A stretch of 64,000 bases of DNA, taken from the NCBI RefSeq assembly GCF_020510625.1, contig NZ_CP075191.1, forward strand, positions 162,001 through 226,000, in the 5' to 3' direction. Below the pieces are notes generated by a model. That model made no database searches and was not told the origin of the DNA. It worked only from the letters and a program-made list of their open reading frames with translations. Position numbers and translations under genes: made by a program. This DNA is from Ferribacterium limneticum (lineage in GTDB: Bacteria > Pseudomonadota > Gammaproteobacteria > Burkholderiales > Rhodocyclaceae). This document shows, one piece after another, positions 51,556 through 60,164 of the stretch (the first letter of the stretch is position 1; each line of letters opens with the position of its first letter).

Positions 51556-52452
51556 ATGAAACATTTTGCTATGAGCATTTTGCTCGCTGTGACGGGGCTT
51601 TCCGCCCAGGCCGACCTGAAGGTCTTCGCCACGGTTCCCGAATGGGGGGCGCTGGCCAAGGAAATTGGCGGCGACAAGGTCAGGGTTTACACGGCCACCA
51701 ATGCTTTCCAGGACCCGCATCGCATCGAGGCCAAGCCGTCGCTGCTTGCCCAGGCGCGGCAGGCCAACCTGCTTGTCGCGGCCGGCGCCGATCTGGAAAT
51801 CGGCTGGTTGCCGCTGGTCCTGCGTGATTCCGGGAATTCGGCCATTCAGAATGGGCGGTCCGGATATTTCGAGGCCTCGGCCTTCGTCAATCGGCTGGAT
51901 GTGCCAGCAACACTGGATCGAGCCCATGGCGATCTCCATGCGGCCGGCAACCCGCATACTCACCTTGATCCACGCAACGTGTTGAAGGTTGGCGAAGCGC
52001 TGACGGCACGCATGGCCGAGCTGGATGCGGCCAATGCCACCAGCTATCAGGCGGCTTTCAAGACCTTTGCCAGCAAGTGGCAGGTGGCGATAGCGCGCTG
52101 GGAAAAGGAAGCCGCGCCACTCAAAGGCGTTCCGGTACTGGTCCATCATCAATCCTTCGTCTATCTCAGTCATTGGCTGGGCTTGAAGGAGGTCGGCGCG
52201 CTCGAGCCCAAACCAGGCATCGAGCCGACCAGCGGCCATTTGACGGGTCTCCTCAGTCGTCAGCAAACCGCTCCAGCCAGAATGGTGCTGCGGGCGGCCT
52301 ATCAGCAGGAGGGGCCAAGTCAGTGGATCGCCGGCAAGACGGGTATCCCGGCAGTGTTGCTGCCCTATACCGTCGGCGGGACGCCGGAGGCCGGCGATCT
52401 GTTCGGCTTGTACGACGATACGATCCAGCGTTTGCTCAAAGGTATTCGTTGA
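51556..52452 (+). CDS. znuA: Zinc/manganese ABC transporter substrate-binding protein (ZnuA-like)
   Basis: The 298-residue periplasmic protein has a signal peptide (HFAMSILLAVTGLSAQA) and the cluster A-I fold. Likely metal ligands are His in QDPHRIEAKPS near residue 55, His in NPHTHLDPRN near 135, His in VHHQSFVYLSHW near 196 and Asp in LYDD near 286. The His-rich loop typical of many ZnuA proteins is reduced to a few histidines, so zinc is probable but manganese cannot be excluded. AGGAGG precedes the ATG. Confidence 0.85.
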   Translation: MKHFAMSILLAVTGLSAQADLKVFATVPEWGALAKEIGGDKVRVYTATNAFQDPHRIEAKPSLLAQARQANLLVAAGADLEIGWLPLVLRDSGNSAIQNGRSGYFEASAFVNRLDVPATLDRAHGDLHAAGNPHTHLDPRNVLKVGEALTARMAELDAANATSYQAAFKTFASKWQVAIARWEKEAAPLKGVPVLVHHQSFVYLSHWLGLKEVGALEPKPGIEPTSGHLTGLLSRQQTAPARMVLRAAYQQEGPSQWIAGKTGIPAVLLPYTVGGTPEAGDLFGLYDDTIQRLLKGIR

Positions 52453-52453
52453 G

Positions 52454-53026
52454 ATGATGCTGCGCGCCAAAGCGCTTGTCGCCGGCTGGCAAAAGCCGGC
52501 GACCCAGGCCATCAATCTGTCACTGGCGGCTGGCGAAATTGTCGGCCTGACCGGCCCCAACGGCGTCGGCAAAAGCACTTTGCTCGCCGCCCTGGCCGGG
52601 CGAGCCCGCGTTTTCTCCGGACGCCTCGACCTGCAGCCGGGGTTACGCCTGGCCTTGCAGACCCAGGATGTACCGCCGGTCGATGGCCTGCCGCTGTCCG
52701 GGCGCGAATTGCTGGCGCTGACCGGCGCCAGCCCGGCAGGCTTGCCACCCTGGCTGGCTGAGCGTATCGATATCCGGCTGGACCGTTTGTCCGGCGGCCA
52801 GCGGCACTACCTTGCGCTGTGGGCGGTCCTGCAGGCACCGGCCGATCTCGTCCTGCTCGATGAACCGACCAACAATCTCGATGCGGCCGGCGTCCGGCAC
52901 CTGACAGCGCATCTGCACGAGCGCTCGAAAGGCGGAACGGGAATTATCGTGGTCAGTCACGATGCCGCTTTCGTTGAAGCGGCCTGCGACCGGGTCGTGG
53001 TTCTGGAGGCCCATGATGGGGAATGA
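52454..53026 (+). CDS. znuC: Metal ABC transporter ATP-binding protein (ZnuC-like, short)
   Basis: This ABC ATPase has only 190 residues against about 230-250 for most ZnuC proteins. All motifs are present: Walker A GPNGVGKST near residue 35, Q-loop LQTQDVPPV, signature LSGGQ near 114, Walker B LVLLDEPTNNLD near 132 and H-loop VVSHD. The missing part is the C-terminal helical extension. It starts one base after the znuA stop and overlaps the permease gene by 11 bases. It is the energy component of the transporter. Confidence 0.85.
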   Translation: MMLRAKALVAGWQKPATQAINLSLAAGEIVGLTGPNGVGKSTLLAALAGRARVFSGRLDLQPGLRLALQTQDVPPVDGLPLSGRELLALTGASPAGLPPWLAERIDIRLDRLSGGQRHYLALWAVLQAPADLVLLDEPTNNLDAAGVRHLTAHLHERSKGGTGIIVVSHDAAFVEAACDRVVVLEAHDGE

Positions 53027-53780
53027 GCTTTTTCTGATTCCGTTCCTGACCGGGCTAGGCTTGGCGGTCTTGCTACCGCTGCTCGGTTGCTATCTCCGCT
53101 TGCGCGACGAGTGGCTGGCGGCGCTGGCCTATTCGCACGTCGCGGCAGCCGGTGCTCTGCTGGCGCTGGTCAGTGGTTTGCCCCCCATTCTCGGCGGCAT
53201 CGGCTTGGCCGGCCTGGCCGGCGCAGGCAAGCGCTTGTTTGCCCGGCGCCTGGCGGGTGGCGCCAGCTACGCCTTGCTGCTGCTCGGTGGCTGGGCGGTG
53301 GCCGTGCTGTTGGCAGCCAATCAGCCGATGGCGGAGCGGCTGGGGCATGCCTTATTTGACGGGCAACTCTATTTTGCCGGTCAGAATGAACTCTGGCTCG
53401 TCGCAGCCTGTGTGCCAGTGGCCGTGTTGATTTTGCGTCTCTTGTCCCGCCACCTGCTGTTGGCGCACACCTATCCGGATCTGTTTCGTATCCGCGGTCT
53501 GAAGGCGTGGCCAACGCAGATCGGCTTCGATCTCCTGGCGGCTTTGTCTTTGGCGCTGGCGACGATGAATCTGGGGGTAATGGGGGCCTTTACACTGATT
53601 TTCATTCCGCCGTGGCTGGCCTTCCGGCGGGCCGGGAATTGGCGTGCCGGCTTGCTCTGGGCCTTGATTATTGGCGTTCTTGGCTATGTCGGCGCTTTCT
53701 CGCTGGCGCTTTGGCTGGATCAACCCTTTGGTCCGGTGCTGGCAATTCTGCTGGTTGTCGTTGGGCTGGTCGTTGCATGA
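53016..53780 (+). CDS. znuB: Metal ABC transporter permease (ZnuB-like)
   Basis: The 254-residue integral membrane protein has about eight hydrophobic helices in the ABC-3 family pattern. AYSHVAAAGALLALVSGLPP lies in the first third and TMNLGVMGAFTLIFIPPWLAF in the last third. It forms the membrane channel with the adjacent ATPase. ATG 53016 follows GGAGG with 7-base spacing; ATG 53013 is equally in frame. It closes the five-gene metal locus. Confidence 0.85.
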   Translation: MGNELFLIPFLTGLGLAVLLPLLGCYLRLRDEWLAALAYSHVAAAGALLALVSGLPPILGGIGLAGLAGAGKRLFARRLAGGASYALLLLGGWAVAVLLAANQPMAERLGHALFDGQLYFAGQNELWLVAACVPVAVLILRLLSRHLLLAHTYPDLFRIRGLKAWPTQIGFDLLAALSLALATMNLGVMGAFTLIFIPPWLAFRRAGNWRAGLLWALIIGVLGYVGAFSLALWLDQPFGPVLAILLVVVGLVVA

Positions 53781-53825
53781 ACGCAGACGCCGTGCTAAAA
53801 CTCGCATTCTGCATGCGGAGTGGTC

Positions 53826-55139
53826 ATGGTCTTTTCGTTTTTCAAGAAGCAGCCCAACAAGATGCCGGAACGTCCGGCCGCGCGTCCGCGTTCGGCTGAA
53901 CCGTTGCCTGAGGCAGATCAGCCAAAACCAGCCAGCGAAGAGGCGCCGAAGCCGCTTCCCCAGCCATTGCCGGATCTGGAATTTACCCCCGGCAAGCCAC
54001 TGGCCACCGTTTCAGGCATCGCTGCGGCGCAGCCCAAAGTTGCCGCAGCCGTGGCGAATGCTCCCTCCACCCAGGCCAAATTGCCGGTGGACAATACAGA
54101 TTTCAGCATTGACGATTTTGATCGCGATTTTACGGATTCGAGTGTCATGGGCATCGATGTTGATCATGACGTCGATCCATTACAGGCCTGTGTCGAGCAG
54201 GTAGTGGTGCTCTACGCCAACGGCCAGGATGGGGCGGCTCGCTCGCTGCTCGAGACTTTTGTCCGTTCTTATCGCGGTACTGAAGGCAAGCGCTTCTGGC
54301 TGCTTTTATTCGACCTGCTGCAGATCGGCGGCGACCGGGTTGCCTTCGAAAAGTTGGGCGTAGATTATGCCGAGGCCTGCGAGACTTCGCCGCCAACCTG
54401 GTGCCAGGCGTCGTCGATGGCCAAACAGGCGACGAGTGGGGTCGGGCCACGCAAGGTTTTTCTGCAAGGCGTATTGACGACCGAAGGCGCCTTGCCAGTG
54501 ACGGAGCTGGTCAAATTCATTGACCAGAAGGAAGAGGTGACCGTTGATTGCAGCAAGTTGATCGGCTGTGATGACGAAATTGCGGCCCTGTTGGCTGATT
54601 GTCTGACCAAGGCACGAAAGACGCGCCTTGCGGTCACGCTGCTCGGCGCAGAAGCTTTTATGGATCGCTTGAACGACCGGCTGGTCGCAGGCGACGCGGG
54701 GCACGAGGCTGCCTGGCGCTTGCTGCTGGAGTTGCTGCAGCGCCATGGCACCCAGGAAAAGTTTGAAGAACGGGCTGTCGATTACGCCATCACCTTCGAG
54801 TTGTCACCACCCTCCTGGGAGGCGCCGGCGCCCGGCACCAAAGCCTCTGCCGTTGTGCCTCAGTCAGGTGACGATGCGCATTATCTGAGCGGCGATCTTA
54901 AAGGCTGTCGTTTTGAAGATCTGGCCCAGATCATTGAGGCCAACGAGCAGCCCATCCTCGATTTCTCCGGCGTCAGCCGGCTCGATTTCGTGTCGGCCGG
55001 GCAGCTGGTGAACCGTCTGGCACCCTACAAGGCAGCCGGGCGGGACATCATTATCCGCAGTCCGAACCACCTCGTCGCTGAACTTATGGCCGTGGTCGGA
55101 CTCAACAAACAGGCACGCATCGTCGTTCCCAAGTCTTAA
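53826..55139 (+). CDS. Duplicated STAS-domain protein upstream of hslVU
   Basis: The 437-residue cytoplasmic protein has a proline- and alanine-rich disordered N-terminus (about residues 1-110) followed by two copies of a helical plus STAS-like module. The helical parts end in the related sequences [19 protein letters not shown] (near 180) and [19 protein letters not shown] (near 315). The second STAS segment contains [20 protein letters not shown] near 378. It keeps the strand-helix pattern of anti-sigma-antagonist folds but no clear phosphorylatable Ser-Gly. The function is unknown. Start ATG 53826 was chosen over GTG 53820. It lies 13 bases before hslV. Confidence 0.65.
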   Translation: MVFSFFKKQPNKMPERPAARPRSAEPLPEADQPKPASEEAPKPLPQPLPDLEFTPGKPLATVSGIAAAQPKVAAAVANAPSTQAKLPVDNTDFSIDDFDRDFTDSSVMGIDVDHDVDPLQACVEQVVVLYANGQDGAARSLLETFVRSYRGTEGKRFWLLLFDLLQIGGDRVAFEKLGVDYAEACETSPPTWCQASSMAKQATSGVGPRKVFLQGVLTTEGALPVTELVKFIDQKEEVTVDCSKLIGCDDEIAALLADCLTKARKTRLAVTLLGAEAFMDRLNDRLVAGDAGHEAAWRLLLELLQRHGTQEKFEERAVDYAITFELSPPSWEAPAPGTKASAVVPQSGDDAHYLSGDLKGCRFEDLAQIIEANEQPILDFSGVSRLDFVSAGQLVNRLAPYKAAGRDIIIRSPNHLVAELMAVVGLNKQARIVVPKS

Positions 55140-55152
55140 TTTAGGAAAAATC

Positions 55153-55689
55153 ATGGAGCAATATCACGGCACCACGATCTTGTCGGTGCGCCGGGGCAAT
55201 TCTGTTGCCATGGGCGGCGACGGACAGGTCACGCTGGGCAACATCGTCATCAAGGCGACGGCCAAAAAGGTTCGCCGCCTGTATCAGGGCCGCATCCTGG
55301 CTGGGTTCGCAGGCGGTACGGCCGATGCCTTCACGCTGTTCGAGCGTTTCGAGGCCAAGCTGGAAAAGCATCAGGGCAACCTGCTGCGCTCGGCCGTGGA
55401 GCTTGCCAAGGACTGGCGCTCGGACCGTGCCCTGCGCCGCCTGGAGGCCATGCTTTCGGTTGCTGATCGCGAGGTATCGCTGATCATCACCGGCAACGGC
55501 GATGTACTGGAGCCGGAGCAGGGCATCGTCGCGATCGGCTCAGGCGGTTCCTACGCCCAGAGCGCAGCGCGTGCCTTGCTCGAAAACACCGAACTGGCAC
55601 CGCGCGACATCGTCACCAAATCGCTGGAAATCGCTGGCGATATCTGCATTTACACCAACCGTAATTTCACGATCGAGGCCCTCGAATGA
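55153..55689 (+). CDS. hslV: ATP-dependent protease proteolytic subunit HslV
   Basis: HslV is the threonine-protease chamber of the HslUV protease. The 178-residue product begins [15 protein letters not shown]; processing before the first of the two threonines exposes the nucleophile. [10 protein letters not shown] and the active-site lysine in [10 protein letters not shown] follow, then [16 protein letters not shown]. The short N-terminal extension before TT is common in betaproteobacteria. It overlaps hslU by 4 bases. No heat-shock promoter could be placed in the 13-base gap upstream, so it may be read through from the STAS-protein gene. Confidence 0.96.
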   Translation: MEQYHGTTILSVRRGNSVAMGGDGQVTLGNIVIKATAKKVRRLYQGRILAGFAGGTADAFTLFERFEAKLEKHQGNLLRSAVELAKDWRSDRALRRLEAMLSVADREVSLIITGNGDVLEPEQGIVAIGSGGSYAQSAARALLENTELAPRDIVTKSLEIAGDICIYTNRNFTIEALE

Positions 55690-57026
55690 CCGCGATGACC
55701 CCGCAGGAAATCGTTTCCGAGCTCGACAAGCACATCGTCGGTCAGAAAAACGCCAAGAAGGCCGTTGCCATTGCCTTGCGCAACCGCTGGCGGCGTTCGC
55801 AGGTGGCCGAGCCCCTGCGTCAGGAAATTACGCCAAAAAATATTCTGATGATCGGGCCGACTGGCGTTGGCAAGACCGAGATTGCTCGTCGTCTGGCTCG
55901 CCTGGCCAATGCTCCGTTCATCAAGATCGAGGCGACGAAATTTACCGAAGTCGGCTACGTCGGGCGTGACGTCGAGACGATCATCCGTGATCTGGTCGAG
56001 ATGGCCATCAAATCACACCGCGAACGGGCCATGAAGGCTATGCGCGCACGGGCCGAGGATGCCGCCGAAGAGCGCATTCTCGACGTGCTGCTGCCAACGG
56101 CGCGCGGCCCCAATTTTTTTGCCGAAAACTCCGAGTCGACCGCAAGCGATAACACCACCCGCCAGAAATTCCGCAAGAAATTGCGCGAAGGCGAGCTGGA
56201 TGACAAGGAAATCGACATCGAAGTCGCCGCACCGAGCATGCAGGCCGAAATCTTCGCGCCGCCGGGCATGGAGGAGCTGACCCAGCAGATTCAGGGCATG
56301 TTCCAGAGCGTCGGTGGTGGCAAGAAGAAGTCGCGAAAGCTGCCGATCAAGGAGGCTTTGAAGCTGCTGGCCGATGAAGAGGCTGCGAAGTTGGTCAATG
56401 ATGAGGACGTGAAGCTGGAGGCAGTGAAGGCAGTCGAGCAGAACGGCATCGTCTTCCTTGATGAACTCGACAAGATTGCCAGTCGCTCCGAAATGCATGG
56501 CGCCGACGTTTCTCGGCAAGGCGTACAGCGCGACCTGCTGCCGCTGGTCGAAGGCACGACCGTATCGACCAAGTACGGCATGATCAAGACCGACCACATC
56601 CTGTTCATCGCTTCGGGCGCTTTCCATCTGTCAAAGCCGTCCGACCTGATTCCCGAGTTGCAGGGCCGCTTCCCGATCCGTGTCGAGCTGGATTCGCTTT
56701 CGGTGGCTGATTTCGAGTGCATCCTGACCCAGACCGATGCCTGCCTGACGCGGCAATATCAGGCGTTGCTTGAGACAGAAGGTGTTCAGCTTGAGTTTGT
56801 CGAAGATGGTATCCGACGTTTGGCTGAAATCGCCTTCCAGGTGAACGAAAAAACCGAGAACATCGGTGCCCGTCGTCTGCATACCGTCATGGAAAAGCTG
56901 CTCGAAGAGGTTTCCTTCGATGCCGGCAAGGTTGGCCTCGTCAAGGTGCTGATCGACGCCGCCTACGTCAATGCCAAGCTAGGCGAACTGGCCGCCGACG
57001 AAGACCTGTCGCGTTACGTGCTGTAA
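55686..57026 (+). CDS. hslU: ATP-dependent protease ATPase subunit HslU
   Basis: HslU is the AAA+ unfoldase that feeds substrates to HslV. The 446-residue product has Walker [10 protein letters not shown] near residue 59, the pore motif GYVGRDVE near 90, an intermediate domain (about 110-240), Walker [12 protein letters not shown] near 256 and sensor 2 [15 protein letters not shown] near 393. The C-terminus ends DLSRYVL, which docks into HslV. The 105 bases after the stop hold a small CAATGT/ACATTG repeat and no gene. Confidence 0.97.
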   Translation: MTAMTPQEIVSELDKHIVGQKNAKKAVAIALRNRWRRSQVAEPLRQEITPKNILMIGPTGVGKTEIARRLARLANAPFIKIEATKFTEVGYVGRDVETIIRDLVEMAIKSHRERAMKAMRARAEDAAEERILDVLLPTARGPNFFAENSESTASDNTTRQKFRKKLREGELDDKEIDIEVAAPSMQAEIFAPPGMEELTQQIQGMFQSVGGGKKKSRKLPIKEALKLLADEEAAKLVNDEDVKLEAVKAVEQNGIVFLDELDKIASRSEMHGADVSRQGVQRDLLPLVEGTTVSTKYGMIKTDHILFIASGAFHLSKPSDLIPELQGRFPIRVELDSLSVADFECILTQTDACLTRQYQALLETEGVQLEFVEDGIRRLAEIAFQVNEKTENIGARRLHTVMEKLLEEVSFDAGKVGLVKVLIDAAYVNAKLGELAADEDLSRYVL

Positions 57027-57131
57027 AAGCACGGCTGGCCGGGTGGGCCTCAGGGTCTTTCCCTATTGCGCACTGATCGGCCAGCCTCGCACAATGTCTG
57101 CCACATTGCAGACCATTCCCCGGGGTTCTGA

Positions 57132-58019
57132 TTGGAAGACCAAAGCCTGAGTTTCCGCCTGCTGGCCATCCTGTTCCCCATTTTCGGGATCGTGGCGGCC
57201 GGCTATTTCTACGGACGCAAGCACAAGCCGGAGATGGCCGTCGCCAACCGCCTGAACATGGATGTCTTCGTGCCGGCGCTGGTCTTTGCAGCAATGGCCG
57301 GCAAGTCCTTCGATCTGGCGGCCTATGCCCCATTGGCGCTGGGCGGCTTTCTGGTTCTTGCTGCCTGTGGTCTGCTCGCCTGGCCGATTGCGCGTTTGGC
57401 TGGCATCCAGCCAAAAACACTGGTTCCACCCATGTTGTTCAACAACTCCGGCAACATCGGCCTGCCGCTCGCCGTACTGGCCTGGGGGGAAAACGCCCTG
57501 CCGGCAGCGGTCATCCTGTTCATGGTTGAGAACACGCTGCATTTCTCGTTCGGCGCCCGTCTGCTCGATCCGACGACACGGCTGTTGACGCTGTGGCGTA
57601 TCCCGGTGGTTTTCGCCGCGATTGCCGGGCTGGCTGTCGCGCTGCTGAAAATCTCCATCTGGACGCCGCTGGTCATCGCAATCAAGATGCTTGGCGATGT
57701 ATCTGTACCGCTGTTGCTCTTTTCGCTTGGCGTGCGGATGACGGATGTGAATTTCAGCGAATGGAAGGTGGCGGTGGGTAGTGCCGTACTGCGGCCGCTG
57801 GCCGGCATGCTGATCGCAGCCGGTGTCATTCAGTTGCTTGGATTGCAGGGCAGGGATGCGGCGATGCTGTTCGTTTTCGGCGCCCTGCCGCCTGCCGTGC
57901 TCAATTTCCTGTTTGCCGAGCGCTACAAGCAGGAGCCGCAGCGGGTTGCCTCGATTGTGCTGATTGGTAATCTGGCAGCGCTGGTTTTTCTGCCGTTGGC
58001 CCTAGCCTGGGTGCTATGA
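57132..58019 (+). CDS. AEC family permease (auxin efflux carrier type)
   Basis: The 295-residue protein has about ten membrane helices in two inverted halves. The family blocks are LLAILFPIFGIVAAGYFYGR at the N-terminus, LFNNSGNIGLPLAVLAWG near residue 103 and VSVPLLLFSLGVRM near 193. Bacterial AEC members transport organic acids such as malate or malonate; the substrate here is unknown. The start is TTG at 57132. Its end overlaps the convergent hslR by 6 bases. Confidence 0.85.
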   Translation: MEDQSLSFRLLAILFPIFGIVAAGYFYGRKHKPEMAVANRLNMDVFVPALVFAAMAGKSFDLAAYAPLALGGFLVLAACGLLAWPIARLAGIQPKTLVPPMLFNNSGNIGLPLAVLAWGENALPAAVILFMVENTLHFSFGARLLDPTTRLLTLWRIPVVFAAIAGLAVALLKISIWTPLVIAIKMLGDVSVPLLLFSLGVRMTDVNFSEWKVAVGSAVLRPLAGMLIAAGVIQLLGLQGRDAAMLFVFGALPPAVLNFLFAERYKQEPQRVASIVLIGNLAALVFLPLALAWVL

Positions 58020-58388
58020 GCCGCTGAAGCGGCCGAGCTGGCGGCGGTCGCGCTTGGTCGGTCGGCCATGGGTGTCGGCGGCGGGGTCTTGCACGAACTG
58101 CCGGCTTTCGCGCTCGGCTTCGCGGGCCGCAATACTTTCCGGTGTTTCCTCGTAAAGCATGCGTGCTTCCGGCGCCGGGCCGCGTTTGTCCGACAGGGCT
58201 TTAACGGTCACTTCCCAGCGTGTTTCGCTGTTGGCGATCTCAAGTTGGTCCCCAATCTTGATTTCACGGGCTGGTTTGATCGTGGCGCGATTGATCTTCA
58301 CCTTGCCGCCACTGACGGCATCGCTGGCCAGGGAGCGCGTCTTGAAAAAGCGCGCTGCCCACAGCCATTTATCGACGCGCAGGCTCAC
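58014..58388 (-). CDS. hslR: S4-domain RNA-binding heat shock protein 15 (HslR)
   Basis: Hsp15 binds free 50S subunits carrying nascent chains and helps recycle them. The 124-residue product has the S4 domain RVDKWLWAARFFKTRSLASDAV at the N-terminus followed by VKINRATIKPAREIKIGDQL. It ends with a basic tail (GRPTKRDRRQLGRF). The ATG overlaps the lysA stop, so it is the last gene of the leftward lptM-lysA-hslR unit. Confidence 0.92.
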   Translation of the reverse strand: MSLRVDKWLWAARFFKTRSLASDAVSGGKVKINRATIKPAREIKIGDQLEIANSETRWEVTVKALSDKRGPAPEARMLYEETPESIAAREAERESRQFVQDPAADTHGRPTKRDRRQLGRFSGS

Positions 58389-59647
58389 TTGGGGAGAATG
58401 GACTCGCCGGCGTAGAGTTGTTCGACCGTTTCACGCTGGCGAATGACATGGATCTGGTCGCCATCGACCATCACTTCAACCGCCCGCGGCCGGGTGTTGT
58501 AGTTCGAGGCCATGGCCATGCCGTAGGCGCCGGCTGACATCACGGCCAGCAGGTCGCCGGCTTCGACGGCCAGCGGACGGGCCTGACCGAGAAAATCACC
58601 AGTTTCGCAAACCGGGCCGACGACGTCGTATTCGGTGGCAGCACTGGCGCGCGGCACGACGGGCAGGATGTCGTGCCAGGCTTCGTACAGCGCCGGACGC
58701 ATCAAATCGTTCATGGCGGCATCGATGATGGCGAAATTCTTGGCCTCGCCCTGCTTCAGATATTCGATGCGCGTCAGCAGCAGGCCGGCATTGCCAACCA
58801 GTCGGCGGCCTGGTTCGAGGACGACCTGCAGGCCGCGACCGGCCAGTTTATCGAGCAGCGGCGTCAGGTAGGAAGCCACTGTTGGTTGCACTTGTTCGGC
58901 GTTGTACTTTATGCCGAGGCCGCCACCGAGGTCGAGGTGATGAATGTGGATGCCTTCGGCCGCCATCTGGTCGACCAGGGCCAAAATGCGATCGAGTGCT
59001 TCGACGAACGGCGACGGGTCGAGCAGTTGCGAGCCGATATGGCAGTCGATGCCGGTGACTTCGATGTTCGGCAGGGTAGCGGCACGGCGATAGAGGGCAA
59101 GTGCGTTGTCGTAGGCGACGCCGAATTTGGCTCCCTTGAGGCCGGTAGAAATGTAGGGGTGCGTCTTCGGGTCGACGTTGGGATTGACGCGCAGGCTGAT
59201 CGGCGCCTTTTTGCCGCACTGGCCGGCGACTTCGTTCAGGCGTTCCAGTTCAGGCGCGGATTCGACGTTGAAGCAGAAAATGCCGACTTCCAGCGCCAGC
59301 TTCATCTCTTCGGCTTTCTTGCCAACACCGGAAAAAACAACCTTCTTCGGATCAGCACCAGCGGCGAGCACGCGCTGCAGTTCGCCACCGGAAACGATGT
59401 CAAAGCCGGCGCCGAGGCGGGCGAAGACGTTCAGGATGGCCAGATTGGAATTCGCCTTGACGGCATAGCAGACCAAGGCACCTTTGCCGGCAGGATGGCC
59501 GCCGAGAACATCATGGAATTCGCGCAGCGATGCTTCCAGCGCAGTGCGGGAGTAAACATAGGCCGGCGTCCCGAACTGGTCGGCGATGGCGGGCAGGGCA
59601 ACGGATTCGGCGTGCAGGACGCCGTTATTCAGGGCAAATTCGGTCAT
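58385..59647 (-). CDS. lysA: Diaminopimelate decarboxylase LysA
   Basis: LysA decarboxylates meso-diaminopimelate to lysine with pyridoxal phosphate. The 420-residue product has the PLP lysine in LVCYAVKANSNLAIL near residue 64, HIGSQLLDPSPF near 203, the GGGLGIKY phosphate loop near 238, EPGRRLVGNAG near 280 and the active-site cysteine in VGPVCETGDFLG near 347. It overlaps lptM upstream and hslR downstream by 4 bases each. dapF in the same window supplies its substrate. Confidence 0.97.
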   Translation of the reverse strand: MTEFALNNGVLHAESVALPAIADQFGTPAYVYSRTALEASLREFHDVLGGHPAGKGALVCYAVKANSNLAILNVFARLGAGFDIVSGGELQRVLAAGADPKKVVFSGVGKKAEEMKLALEVGIFCFNVESAPELERLNEVAGQCGKKAPISLRVNPNVDPKTHPYISTGLKGAKFGVAYDNALALYRRAATLPNIEVTGIDCHIGSQLLDPSPFVEALDRILALVDQMAAEGIHIHHLDLGGGLGIKYNAEQVQPTVASYLTPLLDKLAGRGLQVVLEPGRRLVGNAGLLLTRIEYLKQGEAKNFAIIDAAMNDLMRPALYEAWHDILPVVPRASAATEYDVVGPVCETGDFLGQARPLAVEAGDLLAVMSAGAYGMAMASNYNTRPRAVEVMVDGDQIHVIRQRETVEQLYAGESILPK

Positions 59648-59805
59648 TGGGCTTGGGGGCGAGTGGTCGTGCTAACATCCTTGACGGCTGTCTTGCCGCT
59701 GCCGAGCAGCGGCTCCGGCGCCGGGCCGGAAGGCCGTTCAAGCGGGCCTTTCATGCCACAGGCAGCAAGGCTGAAAATGATCAGTAAGGCGGCGATTCTG
59801 GACAT
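59644..59805 (-). CDS. lptM: LPS translocon maturation chaperone LptM (small lipoprotein)
   Basis: This short gene encodes a 53-residue lipoprotein with a signal peptide ending in the lipobox LAAC at residues 13-16, followed directly by GMKGPLERP. The CGxKGPL pattern is the mark of LptM (YifL), which helps LptD form its native disulfides. The rest is proline- and threonine-rich. The stop overlaps the lysA ATG by 4 bases. The lptM-lysA order with cyaY divergent is a common proteobacterial arrangement. Confidence 0.9.
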   Translation of the reverse strand: MSRIAALLIIFSLAACGMKGPLERPSGPAPEPLLGSGKTAVKDVSTTTRPQAQ

Positions 59806-59846
59806 GTTCGGAGCGCTGTCAGCGAAGAGCGGGATGGTAGCACACG

Positions 59847-60164
59847 ATGGATGACAGCGAATTCAACGCATTGGCCGAACAGGTACTGGCCCGGATTGAT
59901 GCGGCACTCGAGGCTTGTGATGCCGATCTCGATTTCGAACTGGCGCCGGGCGGCGTGCTGGAAATCGAGTTTGCCGACCGCAGCAAGATCATTGTCAATC
60001 GCCACGGTGTCGCCAAGGAAATCTGGGTAGCCGCCCGTGCCGGCGGCTTCCATTTTCGCTGGGATGGTACCGCTTGGCGCGATACCCGCGATAACGCCGA
60101 ACTGATGGAAAAGCTGTCGATGCTCGCCAGCCAGCAGGCCGGCGAGACTATCGTTCTGCGCTGA
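59847..60164 (+). CDS. cyaY: Iron-sulfur cluster assembly regulator CyaY (frataxin)
   Basis: CyaY binds iron and tunes the IscS desulfurase. The 105-residue frataxin-like protein has an acidic N-terminal helix (DDSEFNALAEQVLARIDAALE) and the conserved strand region IEFADRSKIIVNRHGVAKEIWVAA. WDGTAWRDTRDN follows. It is divergent from lptM with 41 bases between the starts and ends directly against the mrcA stop with no gap. Confidence 0.95.
   Translation: MDDSEFNALAEQVLARIDAALEACDADLDFELAPGGVLEIEFADRSKIIVNRHGVAKEIWVAARAGGFHFRWDGTAWRDTRDNAELMEKLSMLASQQAGETIVLR

Noticed and set aside
57093..57109. CAATGT-CTGCC-ACATTG hairpin after hslU as a terminator
   Set aside because: The stem is only 6 bp and AT-containing with no T-tract; it is more likely chance.
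58673..59854. A 393-codon open frame opposite lysA and lptM
   Set aside because: lysA has all catalytic motifs on the minus strand; the plus-strand frame has no supporting signal.
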